Counted from the first letter of the stretch, positions 1-10,055 are shown. The stretch is 64,000 nt of DNA from Mesorhizobium sp. M1C.F.Ca.ET.210.01.1.1 (GCF_004791585.1 NZ_SRUU01000004.1:124001-188000), one strand, 5' to 3'. Translations and numbers: made by a program. The notes: generated by a model from the sequence alone, not told the origin.

Positions 1-1
1 C

Positions 2-649
2 CTGGAGGAAGAGCGCCGCCTTGCCTATGTCGGGCTGACGCGGGCGAAGAAGAACCTACACATCTGGTTCGTTTCCAACCGCCTGATCCACGGGCTGTGG
101 CAGTCGACGATCCCGTCCCGTTTCCTCGACGAATTGCCGGAGACGCATGTCGATGTCGCCGATGGCGGCAATTCCTATGGCGGGTACGGCAATCCTTACG
201 GCGGCGGCTCATTCGCCACGGGACGCGGCGGCGGCCGGCAGAACCCCTATGGCGCCTCGCGCTTCGACAATATCGGCGCCGAGAAATCGGGCAGCTTCTC
301 CAACACCTATGCGACGCCCGGCTGGCAGCGCGCGCAGGCGAACCGCACCGAGGCGACGGACCGCAACTGGGGCACGCGCTCAGGCCATCAGGTCGAGCGC
401 ATCGGCTACGGCGAAACCGACTCTGGCTACGGCGCCGGCCGCACCAGCGTGAAGGGCCGCACCATCGAGGGCGAACTGGTCGCCAAATCCGTCGCCGACA
501 CGCCGTCCGCCTTCAAGCTGGGCGACCGCGTCTTCCACCAGAAATTCGGCAACGGCAACATCGCCGCCATCGACGGCAACAAGCTCACCATCGACTTCGA
601 CAAGGCCGGCCAGAAGCGAGTGCTGGACGGCTTCGTCACCAGCGTTTGA
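2..649 (+). CDS. uvrD: ATP-dependent DNA helicase UvrD/PcrA, C-terminal part (5' end outside window)
   Basis: The reading frame is open from the window edge to a TGA at 647-649, giving about 215 residues. It opens with superfamily 1 helicase motif VI (ERRLAYVGLTRAKKNL), which carries the arginine finger for ATP hydrolysis. A Gly/Tyr/Asn-rich linker follows, then the Tudor-like tail found at the end of UvrD/PcrA enzymes (GDRVFHQKFGNGNI, then KRVLDGFV), which in those families contacts RNA polymerase. The enzyme unwinds DNA in nucleotide excision repair and clears replication conflicts. The ATP-binding half is not visible, so UvrD versus PcrA naming is by tail similarity only. It converges on the sugar ABC permease gene with 41 bp between stops. 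Confidence 0.88.
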   Translation: MEEERRLAYVGLTRAKKNLHIWFVSNRLIHGLWQSTIPSRFLDELPETHVDVADGGNSYGGYGNPYGGGSFATGRGGGRQNPYGASRFDNIGAEKSGSFSNTYATPGWQRAQANRTEATDRNWGTRSGHQVERIGYGETDSGYGAGRTSVKGRTIEGELVAKSVADTPSAFKLGDRVFHQKFGNGNIAAIDGNKLTIDFDKAGQKRVLDGFVTSV

Positions 650-690
650 GCTGCCCTGATACCGAAGCGCCCAACTTCAACCGCTGACGC

Positions 691-1736
691 TCACCGATAG
701 CGTGCCTGGTTCCACTTGTGGCCGAGCAGCGACAGGATGATGATCAGCCCGTTGAAGAACTGCACGTAGAAGCCGCTCAGGCCCGCCGCCACCACGCCGG
801 TCTGGATGAACGAGACCGTAACCGCGCCAATTGCGCCGCCGACCACCGTGCCGATGCCGCCCCAGGTCGGCGTGCCGCCGACGAACACCGACGCCAGCAC
901 CGGCAGCAGATAGCCGTCGCCCGCCGTCGGCCACCACGTGAAGTTGATCATCACCGAGAAGGTGCCGGCGATCGCGGCGCCGATGCCGACGAAGACGAAC
1001 ACTTTCACCCGCACAAGCTTGACGTCGATGCCCATCTGCCTGGCGCTGTCGGGATTGTCGCCGACCACCTTCACCTGCGCACCGAAGCGGTGACGGTTGT
1101 AGAGCAGCGCCGAGAAGACAACGAAAGCAATCGCCCAGAAGATCTGCACCGGAATGCCCCAGATCTGGCTGGAGAAGATCGCGTAGGCCGAGCTGTCGGC
1201 AAGGTTGGTCAGTGCCGTCGACTTGCCTTCGTTGATGATCTGGATCAGGCCGCGCAGCAGGAAATTCATGCCGAGCGTGGCGATCAGCGACGACAGCCCG
1301 CCATAGACGACCAGCGATCCGACCAGGAAGCCGAGCAGCGTCCCGGTGACGAGCGCCGCGACAATGCCAAGGAACGGATCATAGCCGGCCTGCACCACCA
1401 GCGCGAACACCCAGGAGGCGAAGCCCATCGTCGCCGGGAAGGACAGGTCGATCTCGCCGCAGGTGACGACGAAGACCAGCGGCACCACCACGAACAGCGC
1501 GACGGGGAGCGTCGTTAGCACGGAGCTGTAGAGATACCAGGTGGTGAAGACGGTCGGGTTGGCGATCAAGAACACCGCCATCATGACGATGAACACCGCG
1601 AGCGTGCCAAGTGAGGCGCGATTGTCGAGGACGAAGCCGCGCAGCCAGTTGTCGGACGGATGGCTCCACTCCTTGCCGGCTTGGCCGCTTGCCCTTCCCA
1701 GAGGAGTTTGCAGATCGGGTTCCATGGCCTTGCTCG

Positions 1737-1740
<4 letters not shown>
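691..1740 (-). CDS. Sugar ABC transporter permease (CUT2, RbsC/FrcB-like)
   Basis: A 349-residue polytopic inner-membrane protein with about 8-10 hydrophobic segments, of the ribose/xylose/fructose permease family. A conserved family stretch is GTPTWGGIGTVVGG near the C-terminus. It would form the membrane channel for the ATPase and binding protein encoded just upstream. The chosen GTG start overlaps the ATPase stop in a GTGA arrangement, implying translational coupling; an ATG 15 bp further in is an alternative. It is the last gene of the leftward operon. The substrate cannot be read from the sequence, but the linked isomerase and dehydrogenase suggest a sugar or inositol-like polyol. Confidence 0.9.
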
Positions 1741-2525
<785 letters not shown>

Positions 2526-2608
2526 GGCAATCCTCGTTTGATGTCGGCTGCCGGCTCTTCGCCGGCGGTCCCGCCGGCCGGGTCAGGCCCGGCCAGCGGC
2601 TTGGGAGG

Positions 2609-3622
2609 TCAGCGCAATGCCTGCTTGGCCAGTTCCGACACTACCTGGTAGTTGTCCGGTGTGACGAAGCCGGCGCCGGTGTCGACATTCATGGGTGCAA
2701 GGCCGAGGACCACTTGCTGGCAAAGGCTCAAGATCGGCAAGTAGCCTTGCAGGAACGGCTGCTGGTCAGCCGTCAGCTGCACCCAGCCACCCTTGAAGCC
2801 TTCGACGATCTGCGGGCTGGTGTCGAAGCCGAAGTTGAAAATGTCGCCCGGCTTGCGGCCTGCAGCCTGCATGTAGGTGGCGACATTGCCGAGCATCTGT
2901 CCGCCGGGATAGCCGACCGCCTTGACGTCGGGGTGGTTGAGGAGCGCTGCCGTGATCACCGGAATGGCGAGGTTGGGATCGGACGCCCATTCGCCGCTCG
3001 GCGGCGAGGAAAGCTGGATGACCTCGACGCCGGCCTCCTTAAGGGCCGCGACCGTGCCGCGCTCACGCGCGCCGCGGTTCTCGTTCTCGAACGGGCCGAT
3101 CATGATCGCCTTGTCGCCGGCCTTGAGCTTGCCGAGCTTGAATGCCTCGGCGCCAAGCGCGCGGCCCTGCTGCTCCTGCTGCGCTCCGACATAACCGCCG
3201 CCAAACGCCGCCACCACCTTCGGCACCGGCACGTTCTGGTACATCATCTGGATGCCGTCCTTGTGCGCCTGCTCGGCCAGCGGCATGATCGCCGCGTCGC
3301 CCGGATGACCCATCATGGCGATGCCCTGCGGCTTGACCGCGACCGCCTCGCGCAATTGCTGCACCATCTTCTCGACATCCCATTGGGAGAAGATGTAGTC
3401 GACCTTCGGGCCGAGATCGGCCGCCGCCTGCTTGGCGCCATTGTAGACGATTGTGCCGAAGGCGTCGCCCTCGGCGCCGCCGACGAAGAAGCGGATGTGG
3501 ACGTCCTTGCACCATTGGGCGTCGAGCGCCCAGGCTGGCAAGGCAGAGATTGTGGCGCAGAGCGCCGTGGCGGCGGCCACGACGGTCGAGCGCAGAACAG
3601 TCCTTCTGGTCGTGATGCTCAT
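2609..3622 (-). CDS. Periplasmic sugar-binding protein of the CUT2 ABC system
   Basis: 337 residues with a clear N-terminal export signal (basic RRTVLR, hydrophobic core, cleavage probably after LPAWA near residue 32). The rest matches the RbsB-like Peripla_BP_4 fold, with segments such as GDKAIMIGP and VKAVGYPGGQM. It would capture the substrate in the periplasm and deliver it to the permease. The start is preceded by a strong ribosome site (GAGGGAGGA). It sits between the two catabolic enzyme genes and the ATPase gene. The ligand is unknown. Confidence 0.9.
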   Translation of the reverse strand: MSITTRRTVLRSTVVAAATALCATISALPAWALDAQWCKDVHIRFFVGGAEGDAFGTIVYNGAKQAAADLGPKVDYIFSQWDVEKMVQQLREAVAVKPQGIAMMGHPGDAAIMPLAEQAHKDGIQMMYQNVPVPKVVAAFGGGYVGAQQEQQGRALGAEAFKLGKLKAGDKAIMIGPFENENRGARERGTVAALKEAGVEVIQLSSPPSGEWASDPNLAIPVITAALLNHPDVKAVGYPGGQMLGNVATYMQAAGRKPGDIFNFGFDTSPQIVEGFKGGWVQLTADQQPFLQGYLPILSLCQQVVLGLAPMNVDTGAGFVTPDNYQVVSELAKQALR

Positions 3623-3719
3623 GCACGTTCCTCCCTCTTTGATCCCTCACGATGAGGGTTTTTGACCATGGCTCGGCGTGACGCCGCAGTACTGGCCGGC
3701 TCCTCCCGCCGGCCGGTCC

Positions 3720-4628
3720 TCACATCGGATTTGGCAGATAGGTTGCGCCTCCCCTGCACTGCTTGAGATAGTCGAGCGCCCGCACCTGGCCGGTGATCTC
3801 GAGGTCGCCGCGATAGACCGGATCGTGCCAGCCTTCGATGTCGATGGCGCCCTTGTAGCCGGCCAGCCGCAACTCGCTGATCACGCGCATCCAGTCGCTG
3901 TCGCCGAAACCGGGCGTGCGCATCTGCACGAAAGGCAGGCGGCCGAACACGCCGTGCTCGCGGATCACGTCCCAGCGCACCGTCGCGTCCTTGCCGTGGA
4001 CGTGAAAAATGCGCGGCGCCCATTTGCGGATCTGCGGAACCGGGTCGATCAGGTAGACGAGCTGGTGGCAGGGCTCCCATTCGAGGCCGAGATTGTCGTT
4101 CGGCAACTCGTTGAACATCAGCTCCCAGGCGTCGGGATTGTGGGCGATGTTCCAGTCGCCGCTCGCCCAGTTGCCGTCCATGGCGCAATTCTCGAAAGCG
4201 ATGCGCACGCCCTTGTCGGCCGCGCGCCTGGCCAGCGCCCCCCAGACCTCGCGGAAGCGCGGCAGGCTTTCGGTCAGCGGCTTGCCGCGGATGCGCCCGG
4301 TGAAGCCGCTGACGATCGAAGCGCCGAACAGATGCGCATTGTCGATCACCGTTTCCCAGGCCTTGAGCACGCCGCGGTCGGTATCGCCGCTTTCCAGCGG
4401 ATTGCCGAACACGCCGATCGAGGACACTGTGACGTCGGCATCGCCGATCGCCTCGCTTATTTGGCCAGCGAGCCGCGGCAAATCCTTGCCGCCCAGCGTC
4501 TGCCAGAAGAACGGCTGGATGCTCTCGAAACCGAGCGGCAGGATCTGCCTGACATAGGCCGCCGGGTCGTCGAGGTTGGCCCGCACCATGGTGCCGATCC
4601 GGATGTCGAGAAGCGGGTTCGGCATCAT
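3720..4628 (-). CDS. Sugar phosphate isomerase/epimerase (AP_endonuc_2 TIM barrel)
   Basis: 302 residues of the xylose-isomerase-like TIM-barrel superfamily. Candidate metal-ligand segments are FENCAMDGNW, LEWEPCHQ, HVHGKD and DIEGWHDP, which place Glu, His and Asp residues as in IolE/IolI- and tagatose-epimerase-like enzymes. It probably isomerises or epimerises the sugar, or its oxidised form, produced by the upstream dehydrogenase. Its ATG overlaps the dehydrogenase stop by one base (TAATG). The exact substrate cannot be assigned. There is no signal peptide, so it acts in the cytoplasm. Confidence 0.85.
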   Translation of the reverse strand: MMPNPLLDIRIGTMVRANLDDPAAYVRQILPLGFESIQPFFWQTLGGKDLPRLAGQISEAIGDADVTVSSIGVFGNPLESGDTDRGVLKAWETVIDNAHLFGASIVSGFTGRIRGKPLTESLPRFREVWGALARRAADKGVRIAFENCAMDGNWASGDWNIAHNPDAWELMFNELPNDNLGLEWEPCHQLVYLIDPVPQIRKWAPRIFHVHGKDATVRWDVIREHGVFGRLPFVQMRTPGFGDSDWMRVISELRLAGYKGAIDIEGWHDPVYRGDLEITGQVRALDYLKQCRGGATYLPNPM

Positions 4629-5656
4629 TACGCATCCTTGGCGATTGCGACCCTGCGTCCGGTTTCGGCGCTTTCGATCGCGCCGAAGACCATGGCCAGG
4701 CTCTTGATGTTGTCGGTGCCGCGCGTCTCCGGTTCGGTGCCGGTCTCGATCGCGCGCATGAAATCCTTGATGATGCCGAGATGGCCGCCCACCTGATCGG
4801 CGGGATCGAGCGACGGAACCTCGATCGGCTGGGTCTTGTCGATGATACCGTCGCGGCCGGACCCAACCACCTGAGCCTTCAGCCCGTCATGGCCGTCCCA
4901 CAGCAGGCTGCCGCGCTCGGCGACGATGCGCCAGCTGCCTTCCCAGCTGGTGCGGAAGCCGTCGGCGCACCAGGACCCGGCATAGGTGAAGACCTTGCCG
5001 CCGCCGAAATCGAAGACGGCGCTCGCCGACGACCCTTGCCGGTACCAGGAATTGGCCGGCTCCCATTCCTGGCAGTAGACGCTGGCCGGCTCGCCGCCAG
5101 CCATGTAGCGGGCGGCGTCGAAGGTGTGGATCGCCATGTCGAGCAGCAGCACGTGGGCCATCTCCTCGCGAAAACCGCCGAAATGCGGCGCGACGAAGAA
5201 GTCGGCATGGATGCTGGTCGGCGCGCCGATGGCGCCGGAGTCGAGAAAGCGCCTGATGCGCCTGACATTGGCGACATAGCGACGGTTCTGGACGACGGCA
5301 TGGACTCGTCCTGCCTGGCGCGCCGCTTCGATGATGGCGCGCGCATTGTCCGGACTGTCGGCCAGCGGTTTTTCGGTCAGCAGATGGCAATGATGGGCGA
5401 AGGCGGAAAAGGCCACGTCGCGCCGGGCAGCAGGAACGACGACGTCGAATACGGCGTCGGGCCTGGTCTGGTCGAGGATGGCGTCGAGGCTGGTGCCGAT
5501 GACGGCATTGGTTAGGTTATATTCGCGCGCCCTCGCCTGCGCCCGCTCGGCGTCGAGGTCGACAAGGCCGACAATAGCGAGCCCGTCGATCTGCCTTGCG
5601 GCATCGAGCCACTGCCTGCTCATGGCTCCGCACCCGACCAGGACGACCTTCATCAT
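4628..5656 (-). CDS. Gfo/Idh/MocA family NAD(P)-dependent oxidoreductase
   Basis: 342 residues. The N-terminus is a Rossmann fold with VGCGAMSRQW near residues 7-16, followed by the family EKP motif (LLTEKPLADS), whose Lys assists catalysis, and a C-terminal alpha/beta substrate domain. Relatives oxidise myo-inositol, glucose and other polyols, or rhizopine derivatives. It is the first gene of the leftward operon and lies across a LacI-type operator from the divergent repressor gene, so it is probably induced by the transported sugar. The start is ATGATG at 5656/5653. Confidence 0.88.
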   Translation of the reverse strand: MMKVVLVGCGAMSRQWLDAARQIDGLAIVGLVDLDAERAQARAREYNLTNAVIGTSLDAILDQTRPDAVFDVVVPAARRDVAFSAFAHHCHLLTEKPLADSPDNARAIIEAARQAGRVHAVVQNRRYVANVRRIRRFLDSGAIGAPTSIHADFFVAPHFGGFREEMAHVLLLDMAIHTFDAARYMAGGEPASVYCQEWEPANSWYRQGSSASAVFDFGGGKVFTYAGSWCADGFRTSWEGSWRIVAERGSLLWDGHDGLKAQVVGSGRDGIIDKTQPIEVPSLDPADQVGGHLGIIKDFMRAIETGTEPETRGTDNIKSLAMVFGAIESAETGRRVAIAKDA

Positions 5657-5715
5657 CCAGCGCTCCTCCTCTGCTCGACCCCTCCAGGCCGAGTGTCACG
5701 GCATCCACGGCATCA

Positions 5716-5744
5716 CCGTAAACGTTTTTCCGTAAACGTTTACG
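5716..5744. promoter_or_regulatory. LacI-type operator (palindrome plus half-repeat)
   Basis: Positions 5731-5744 read CGTAAACGTTTACG, a perfect 14-bp palindrome centred on the CpG typical of LacI/GalR operators. A second copy of CCGTAAACGTTT begins at 5716, 14 bp upstream. The element lies in the 194-bp region between the divergent oxidoreductase and LacI-family genes. Inference: the repressor at 5851 binds here to control both itself and the catabolic operon. Confidence 0.8.
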
Positions 5745-5850
5745 AGAACACACCCGATAGCGTAGAATGTCAACTGGCTGTCCGAGAAAATCGTCCGAAG
5801 CCTTGGCCTGAAGGGCGGCCGGTGCTAGCGAAGACAGGGGAGAGTGGCTT

Positions 5851-6876
5851 TTGGCGTCCAGCATTCACGACCTTGCGCGTCATCTGAACATTTCGATCGG
5901 CACGGTGTCCCGCGCGCTGAACGGCCGCGCCGATGTCAATGCGGAGACGCGCCAGCGCGTGCTCGAGGCGGCCAGGAAGCTGAACTATTCGCCCAACCAG
6001 TCGGGCCGCAGCCTGCGCCAGGGCGCCACCCGTTCAATCGCCTTCATGCTGCAGCCGCATCCGGGCGACCAGCAATATGGCGAACCGTTCTTCATTCCCT
6101 TTCTGATCGGTCTGCAGGCGCGGCTCGCCGAGCATGACCTAGATCTGATGGTCGTCATGGGTGAGCCCGGCCAATATCAGCAGGAGAGGCTGCGCCGCGT
6201 GGTTGAGACACGCCGGGCCGACGCGGTCGTGTTGGCCAATACACGGCGGGAAGACGATCGGATCGACTATCTCAGCAAGGCCGGCTTTCCCTTCGCCACG
6301 CTTGGCCGAAGTCAATCCGGCGGCGACACCTATCCTTCGCTCGATATCGATTTCGAGAGGGCGGGTGATGAAGCCGTCGACCGGCTGGTCGCGCGCGGCC
6401 ACCGCCGCATTGCCGCCATCCGCCCTTCGCTTGATCTCAACTTCGGCTACCTGTTCCTCGACGGCTACCGCAAGGCGCTGAAGAGGCACGGCATCGAAGT
6501 CGACCCCGGCCTGATCGCCGACGGCTTCATCAACGAGGCCGGCGGCTACCAGGTGACGCCGCGCGTGATGCTCTCCAAGGACCGGCCGACAGCCATCATC
6601 TTCAACAATGACGCTATGGCGCTCGGCGGCTGCAAGGCACTGGCTGAGATGGGCATCAGGCCCGGCCACGACATCGCGGTGATCGTCATCGTCGACACGC
6701 CGCTTTGCCGCTACTTCTCGCCGGCGCTGACCGCCTTCCGTCCGTCGCTGGAGCCCATGGGCCGGCGGCTGGCCGAAATGTTGCTGGCCTCGCTCCCGGC
6801 CCATGCCGGCCCCGAGGGAACGCGGATCATGCGCGAAATCTGGCCGCTGGAGCTGATCGCGCGGGAGAGCGATTGA
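5851..6876 (+). CDS. LacI-family transcriptional repressor of the sugar operon
   Basis: 341 residues. The helix-turn-helix is at residues 3-25 (SIHDLARHLNISIGTVSRAL), followed by the hinge helix (SPNQSGRSLRQG) and a periplasmic-binding-protein-like effector domain. The start is a TTG with a ribosome site (AGGGGAGA) at 5836-5843; no in-frame ATG gives the full helix-turn-helix. It is divergent from the ABC/oxidoreductase operon, and the effector is probably the transported sugar or a derivative. One detail is the unusual run VIVIVDTPLC where LacI proteins normally read VIGFDD, so effector contacts may differ. Confidence 0.9.
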   Translation: MASSIHDLARHLNISIGTVSRALNGRADVNAETRQRVLEAARKLNYSPNQSGRSLRQGATRSIAFMLQPHPGDQQYGEPFFIPFLIGLQARLAEHDLDLMVVMGEPGQYQQERLRRVVETRRADAVVLANTRREDDRIDYLSKAGFPFATLGRSQSGGDTYPSLDIDFERAGDEAVDRLVARGHRRIAAIRPSLDLNFGYLFLDGYRKALKRHGIEVDPGLIADGFINEAGGYQVTPRVMLSKDRPTAIIFNNDAMALGGCKALAEMGIRPGHDIAVIVIVDTPLCRYFSPALTAFRPSLEPMGRRLAEMLLASLPAHAGPEGTRIMREIWPLELIARESD

Positions 6877-6943
6877 GGGTGGTGGAAGCGGGAGCCGCCG
6901 TAGATTTGCTGTTCAGGCCACGTTGGCTGCGTCCCAGTGGACT

Positions 6944-7258
6944 TCAATCCGCCTTCTTCTCGCCTGCCTCGCCGCGTTTGACGATGTCGCCTGACGTGAA
7001 CAGGATCTCCTTCAGCTCCGCGCGCCAGTCCTCCTTCTGACGCAGCAGGAATTCGAGATTCATGCCGAAATGCTTGAACTCCTCGCCTTGCGCATTCTTC
7101 ATGATGGCGCGGGCCTGAATGTCCTTTTCCACCGACATGCGCTGTTCGTACCAGCTGATCGCCTCCGCCTCCTCGATCAGCGAGGTGATCATGCGGGCAA
7201 AGGTCCGCACCTTTTGCGACAGCTCCTCAGGCGGCTCATGGTACTGGTCGAAACCCAT
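6944..7258 (-). CDS. Encapsulated-ferritin-like protein (EncFtn family), stand-alone
   Basis: 104 residues, mostly two long helices. It lines up without gaps over the core with the Rhodospirillum rubrum EncFtn as I remember it. The di-iron ligands correspond to E30, E60 and H63, the nearby Tyr to Y37, and the entry-site residues to E29, E32 and W36. Key segments are HEPPEELSQKV, EEAEAISWYEQR and EEFKHFGMNLEFL. EncFtn proteins oxidise Fe(II) inside encapsulin shells. Here the C-terminus (RGEAGEKKAD) lacks an encapsulin-loading peptide and no encapsulin gene adjoins. The start is the ATG at 7258 with ribosome site GGAAGGGG; a longer in-frame opening exists but has no ribosome site. Confidence 0.85.
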   Translation of the reverse strand: MGFDQYHEPPEELSQKVRTFARMITSLIEEAEAISWYEQRMSVEKDIQARAIMKNAQGEEFKHFGMNLEFLLRQKEDWRAELKEILFTSGDIVKRGEAGEKKAD

Positions 7259-7458
7259 TTCTTGTCCCCTTCCTGTTCCCTGACCTGGCCGGTCAATGAG
7301 ACGCGGCATCAGGGCTCCGCTCCAACGGATTAAGATGGACATGGTTCCGGCCGCAGGACGGACGCCGACCCTGTCACGCAAGTATCACGTTCGCGTCCTA
7401 GACCGTTGGGCGGAAGGTGCTGGCGACGTCCGCTCCGCTTTGTCACAAGGGGATTTCC

Positions 7459-8940
7459 ATGAAACATCGGAACAGAACTGTCTCGCTCGGCGTTGCGCTC
7501 GCTCTGTTGACCGCGATGACTCCGGCGCTGGCCGACGGCGTTGCCTATGTCAACAAGGGGCTTGTCGGCGTCGGGCGCATTCCGGCCAGCCAGAAGGACA
7601 AGTTCGGCGAGACCTTCGGCTCAGGTTCCGGCATGGCGATCGACACCAAGTCCTGGACGCATGACGGCGCCGGCTACAAGGGGTCGCTTTGGCTGCTGCC
7701 GGATCGCGGCTACAACGTCGCCGGCACCACCGACTACCGGCCGCGTCTCAACACCATTTCGATCGAACTGACTCCGACCGCTCCCGGCGCCGCCCCTGCT
7801 GCGGGCCAGGAACAATCGGGCGTCAAGGCGACGCTCGCCGACACTATGCTGCTCACCGACGACAAGGGCACCGACGCCACCGGCCTCGATCCGCTGAACG
7901 GCGTGCGCCCCGCCGCCGGCGACATGCCGATGCTGCCGCGGGCCGACAACGGCAAGCTGTCGCTTGACGACGAAGCGATCGTGCGGCTGCCCGACGGCAC
8001 CATGTTCATCTCCGACGAATACGGCCCGAACATCTACCGCTTCTCGGCCGACGGCCGTCTGATGTCGGCCATCCAGCCGCCGGCGGCGCTGGTGCCGGTG
8101 CGCCACGGCAAGCCGAACTTCGCTTCCGACAATCCCGGCCCCGGCGCGGCCGAGCCCGATCCGAAGGATCCCGAGACCGGCCGCCAGAACAACCAGGGCC
8201 TCGAAGGCATGTCGATGACGCCGGACGGCAAGTTCCTGATCGCCGTGCTGCAGTCGGCGCCGCGCCAGGATGGCGGCGATTCAGGCTCGACGCGCCAGAA
8301 CACCCGCGCGCTGGTCTATGACGCTTCCGATTTCGCCCACCTCAAGCTGGCGCACGAATATGTCGTGCCGCTGCCGGTCTTCAAGGATGCCAAGGGCAAG
8401 ACCAAGGTGGCCGCGCAGAGCGAGATCGTGGCGCTGTCCGACAAGAGCTTCCTGATGCTCGTCCGCGACTCAGGCAACGGCCAGGGCGTCAAGGGCGAGG
8501 AGTCGCTCTATCGCAAGATCGAGATCGTCGATCTCTCCGCCGCGACCGATATCGCCAACGGCCCGTTCGACACCGCCGACAAGCCGGTGGCGCCGAAAGG
8601 CGTGCTCGACCCGTCTGTGACGTCGGCCAGGCTGACCTCGTTCATCGACATCAACGACAAGGGCGAGCTCGGCCGCTTCGGCCTGCACAATGGCGCGCCG
8701 AACGACAGGAACAACCTCTCGGAGAAGTGGGAAGCGATGTCGCTGGTCAGCGTGCTCGATCCGAAACTGCCCGACGACTATTTCCTGTTCGTCGCCAACG
8801 ACAACGATTTTCTCGCCCAGGACGGCTTCCAGGTCGGCGCGCCCTACAAGGCCGAGGACGGCGCCGATGTCGACACCACCTTCCTCGTCTATCAGGTCAC
8901 CCTCCCAGGTCTCGCCGGAAACAGCCTCGTTCAGAACTAG
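7459..8940 (+). CDS. Exported esterase-like/phytase-like protein
   Basis: 493 residues. The N-terminal export signal ends near TPALA|DGVAY. The body matches the phytase-like (esterase-like activity of phytase) beta-propeller family, with segments such as LWLLPDRGYN, SDEYGPNIYRF and NQGLEGMSMTPDG. The family acts on phosphate or carboxyl esters outside the cytoplasm, but the true substrate is seldom known. The start at 7459 is chosen because AAGGGG lies just upstream and the signal peptide begins there. It is followed by a perfect hairpin and converges with the LysR gene. Confidence 0.83.
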   Translation: MKHRNRTVSLGVALALLTAMTPALADGVAYVNKGLVGVGRIPASQKDKFGETFGSGSGMAIDTKSWTHDGAGYKGSLWLLPDRGYNVAGTTDYRPRLNTISIELTPTAPGAAPAAGQEQSGVKATLADTMLLTDDKGTDATGLDPLNGVRPAAGDMPMLPRADNGKLSLDDEAIVRLPDGTMFISDEYGPNIYRFSADGRLMSAIQPPAALVPVRHGKPNFASDNPGPGAAEPDPKDPETGRQNNQGLEGMSMTPDGKFLIAVLQSAPRQDGGDSGSTRQNTRALVYDASDFAHLKLAHEYVVPLPVFKDAKGKTKVAAQSEIVALSDKSFLMLVRDSGNGQGVKGEESLYRKIEIVDLSAATDIANGPFDTADKPVAPKGVLDPSVTSARLTSFIDINDKGELGRFGLHNGAPNDRNNLSEKWEAMSLVSVLDPKLPDDYFLFVANDNDFLAQDGFQVGAPYKAEDGADVDTTFLVYQVTLPGLAGNSLVQN

Positions 8941-8992
8941 CTAGCGCTGCCGGCGCTGTCGCGGGCACCGATCTTGGTGGATGCATATGAAA

Positions 8993-9018
8993 CAGGCCCG
9001 CGATGACACGCGGGCCTG
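8993..9018. terminator. Hairpin between convergent genes
   Basis: CAGGCCCGCG at 8993-9002 pairs perfectly with CGCGGGCCTG at 9009-9018 across a 6-nt loop. It lies 52 bp after the phytase-like stop and 17 bp after the LysR stop on the other strand, so it could end transcripts from both sides. There is no clear T-tract on either side. Confidence 0.6.
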
Positions 9019-9035
9019 CGATACACTCGTGGCGG

Positions 9036-9950
9036 TCAGCGCGATCGAGCGCGACGTCCACCTGTATTGCCGGCCTTGATATGATCGACCAGGGCCCGCA
9101 GTTTCGGAGCCATATTTCTTCTGTTTGGGAAATATAGAAAAAAGCCCGGAAATGACGGCAGATATTGCTCGAGCAAGGAGACGAGCGCGCCGCTCTCGAT
9201 ATAGGGGCGAAAAGTCTCCTCCGCGGCGAAGGTGATACCAGCCCCGGCCAGAGCACTGCGCAGCATGAGCCGCAGGTCATTGGTGGTGATCTGCGGCTCA
9301 ACCGCGACGTTGAAGGAGGTGCCGTTTTCTTCGAACTCCCATCGGTAAGGCGCGATTTCCGGCGAACGGCGCCAACCAATGCAGCGGTGGCGGACCAGAT
9401 CGCGGGGGTGTTCCGGCATACCGTTCACCGCGAGATATTCAGGAGAAGCGACGACAGCCTCTCTCACTTGTCCACCGACGGGCACCGCGATCATGTCCTG
9501 CTCTATCACCTCGCCCAACCGAACCCCGGCATCGAACCCGGCGGCAACGATGTCGAACTCTTCATCCGTTACGGTGACATCGACAATCACGCGCGGATGC
9601 GCTTCCGCGAAGGCCGCCAACAAAGGACCGGACAGAAACGGCTCCGCAATCGAGGTGACCGCGATCCTCAGTCTCCCCCACGGGGATTGGTCGCCATCGA
9701 CACTTTCAAGCGCCTGCACGATATCGGACATCGGCTGACAGAGCGTATCATAGAGCCGCTGTCCCGCCTCGGTCAGGCGCACGGCTCTGGTGGTTCGCGT
9801 GACCAGAGTGGCACCGATACCATCTTCAAGCCGTCGTATTCCCTGGCTGACGGCAGAGCGGGTGACACCTAGACGATCAGCGGCGGCGCGAAAGTTGTCC
9901 TCCTCAGCTACGGCGAGAAAGACGGGGAGAAGATTGTAGTCAATGTGCAT
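9036..9950 (-). CDS. LysR-family transcriptional regulator
   Basis: 304 residues. The N-terminal winged helix-turn-helix (NFRAAADRLGVTRSAVSQGI) is followed by a LysR substrate-binding domain. The ATG at 9950 is used; a TTG two codons earlier is possible. It is divergent from an exported NTF2-like gene and an Atu4866-family gene, with a 105-bp shared control region, the usual layout for a LysR regulator and its target. The inducer is unknown. The repeated helix-turn-helix spacing and RRLED are typical of the CrgA-type subgroup that often senses redox or aromatic compounds. Confidence 0.9.
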   Translation of the reverse strand: MHIDYNLLPVFLAVAEEDNFRAAADRLGVTRSAVSQGIRRLEDGIGATLVTRTTRAVRLTEAGQRLYDTLCQPMSDIVQALESVDGDQSPWGRLRIAVTSIAEPFLSGPLLAAFAEAHPRVIVDVTVTDEEFDIVAAGFDAGVRLGEVIEQDMIAVPVGGQVREAVVASPEYLAVNGMPEHPRDLVRHRCIGWRRSPEIAPYRWEFEENGTSFNVAVEPQITTNDLRLMLRSALAGAGITFAAEETFRPYIESGALVSLLEQYLPSFPGFFLYFPNRRNMAPKLRALVDHIKAGNTGGRRARSR

Positions 9951-10055
9951 TGTCAAATCTTGCTAACCACCCGGTCGAGCATTCGACAGATACACGCAAC
10001 ATCGATTTTCGTCCAACCTTTTGGTGCCTTTTCGACAACCAGAAGGAATATCGAC

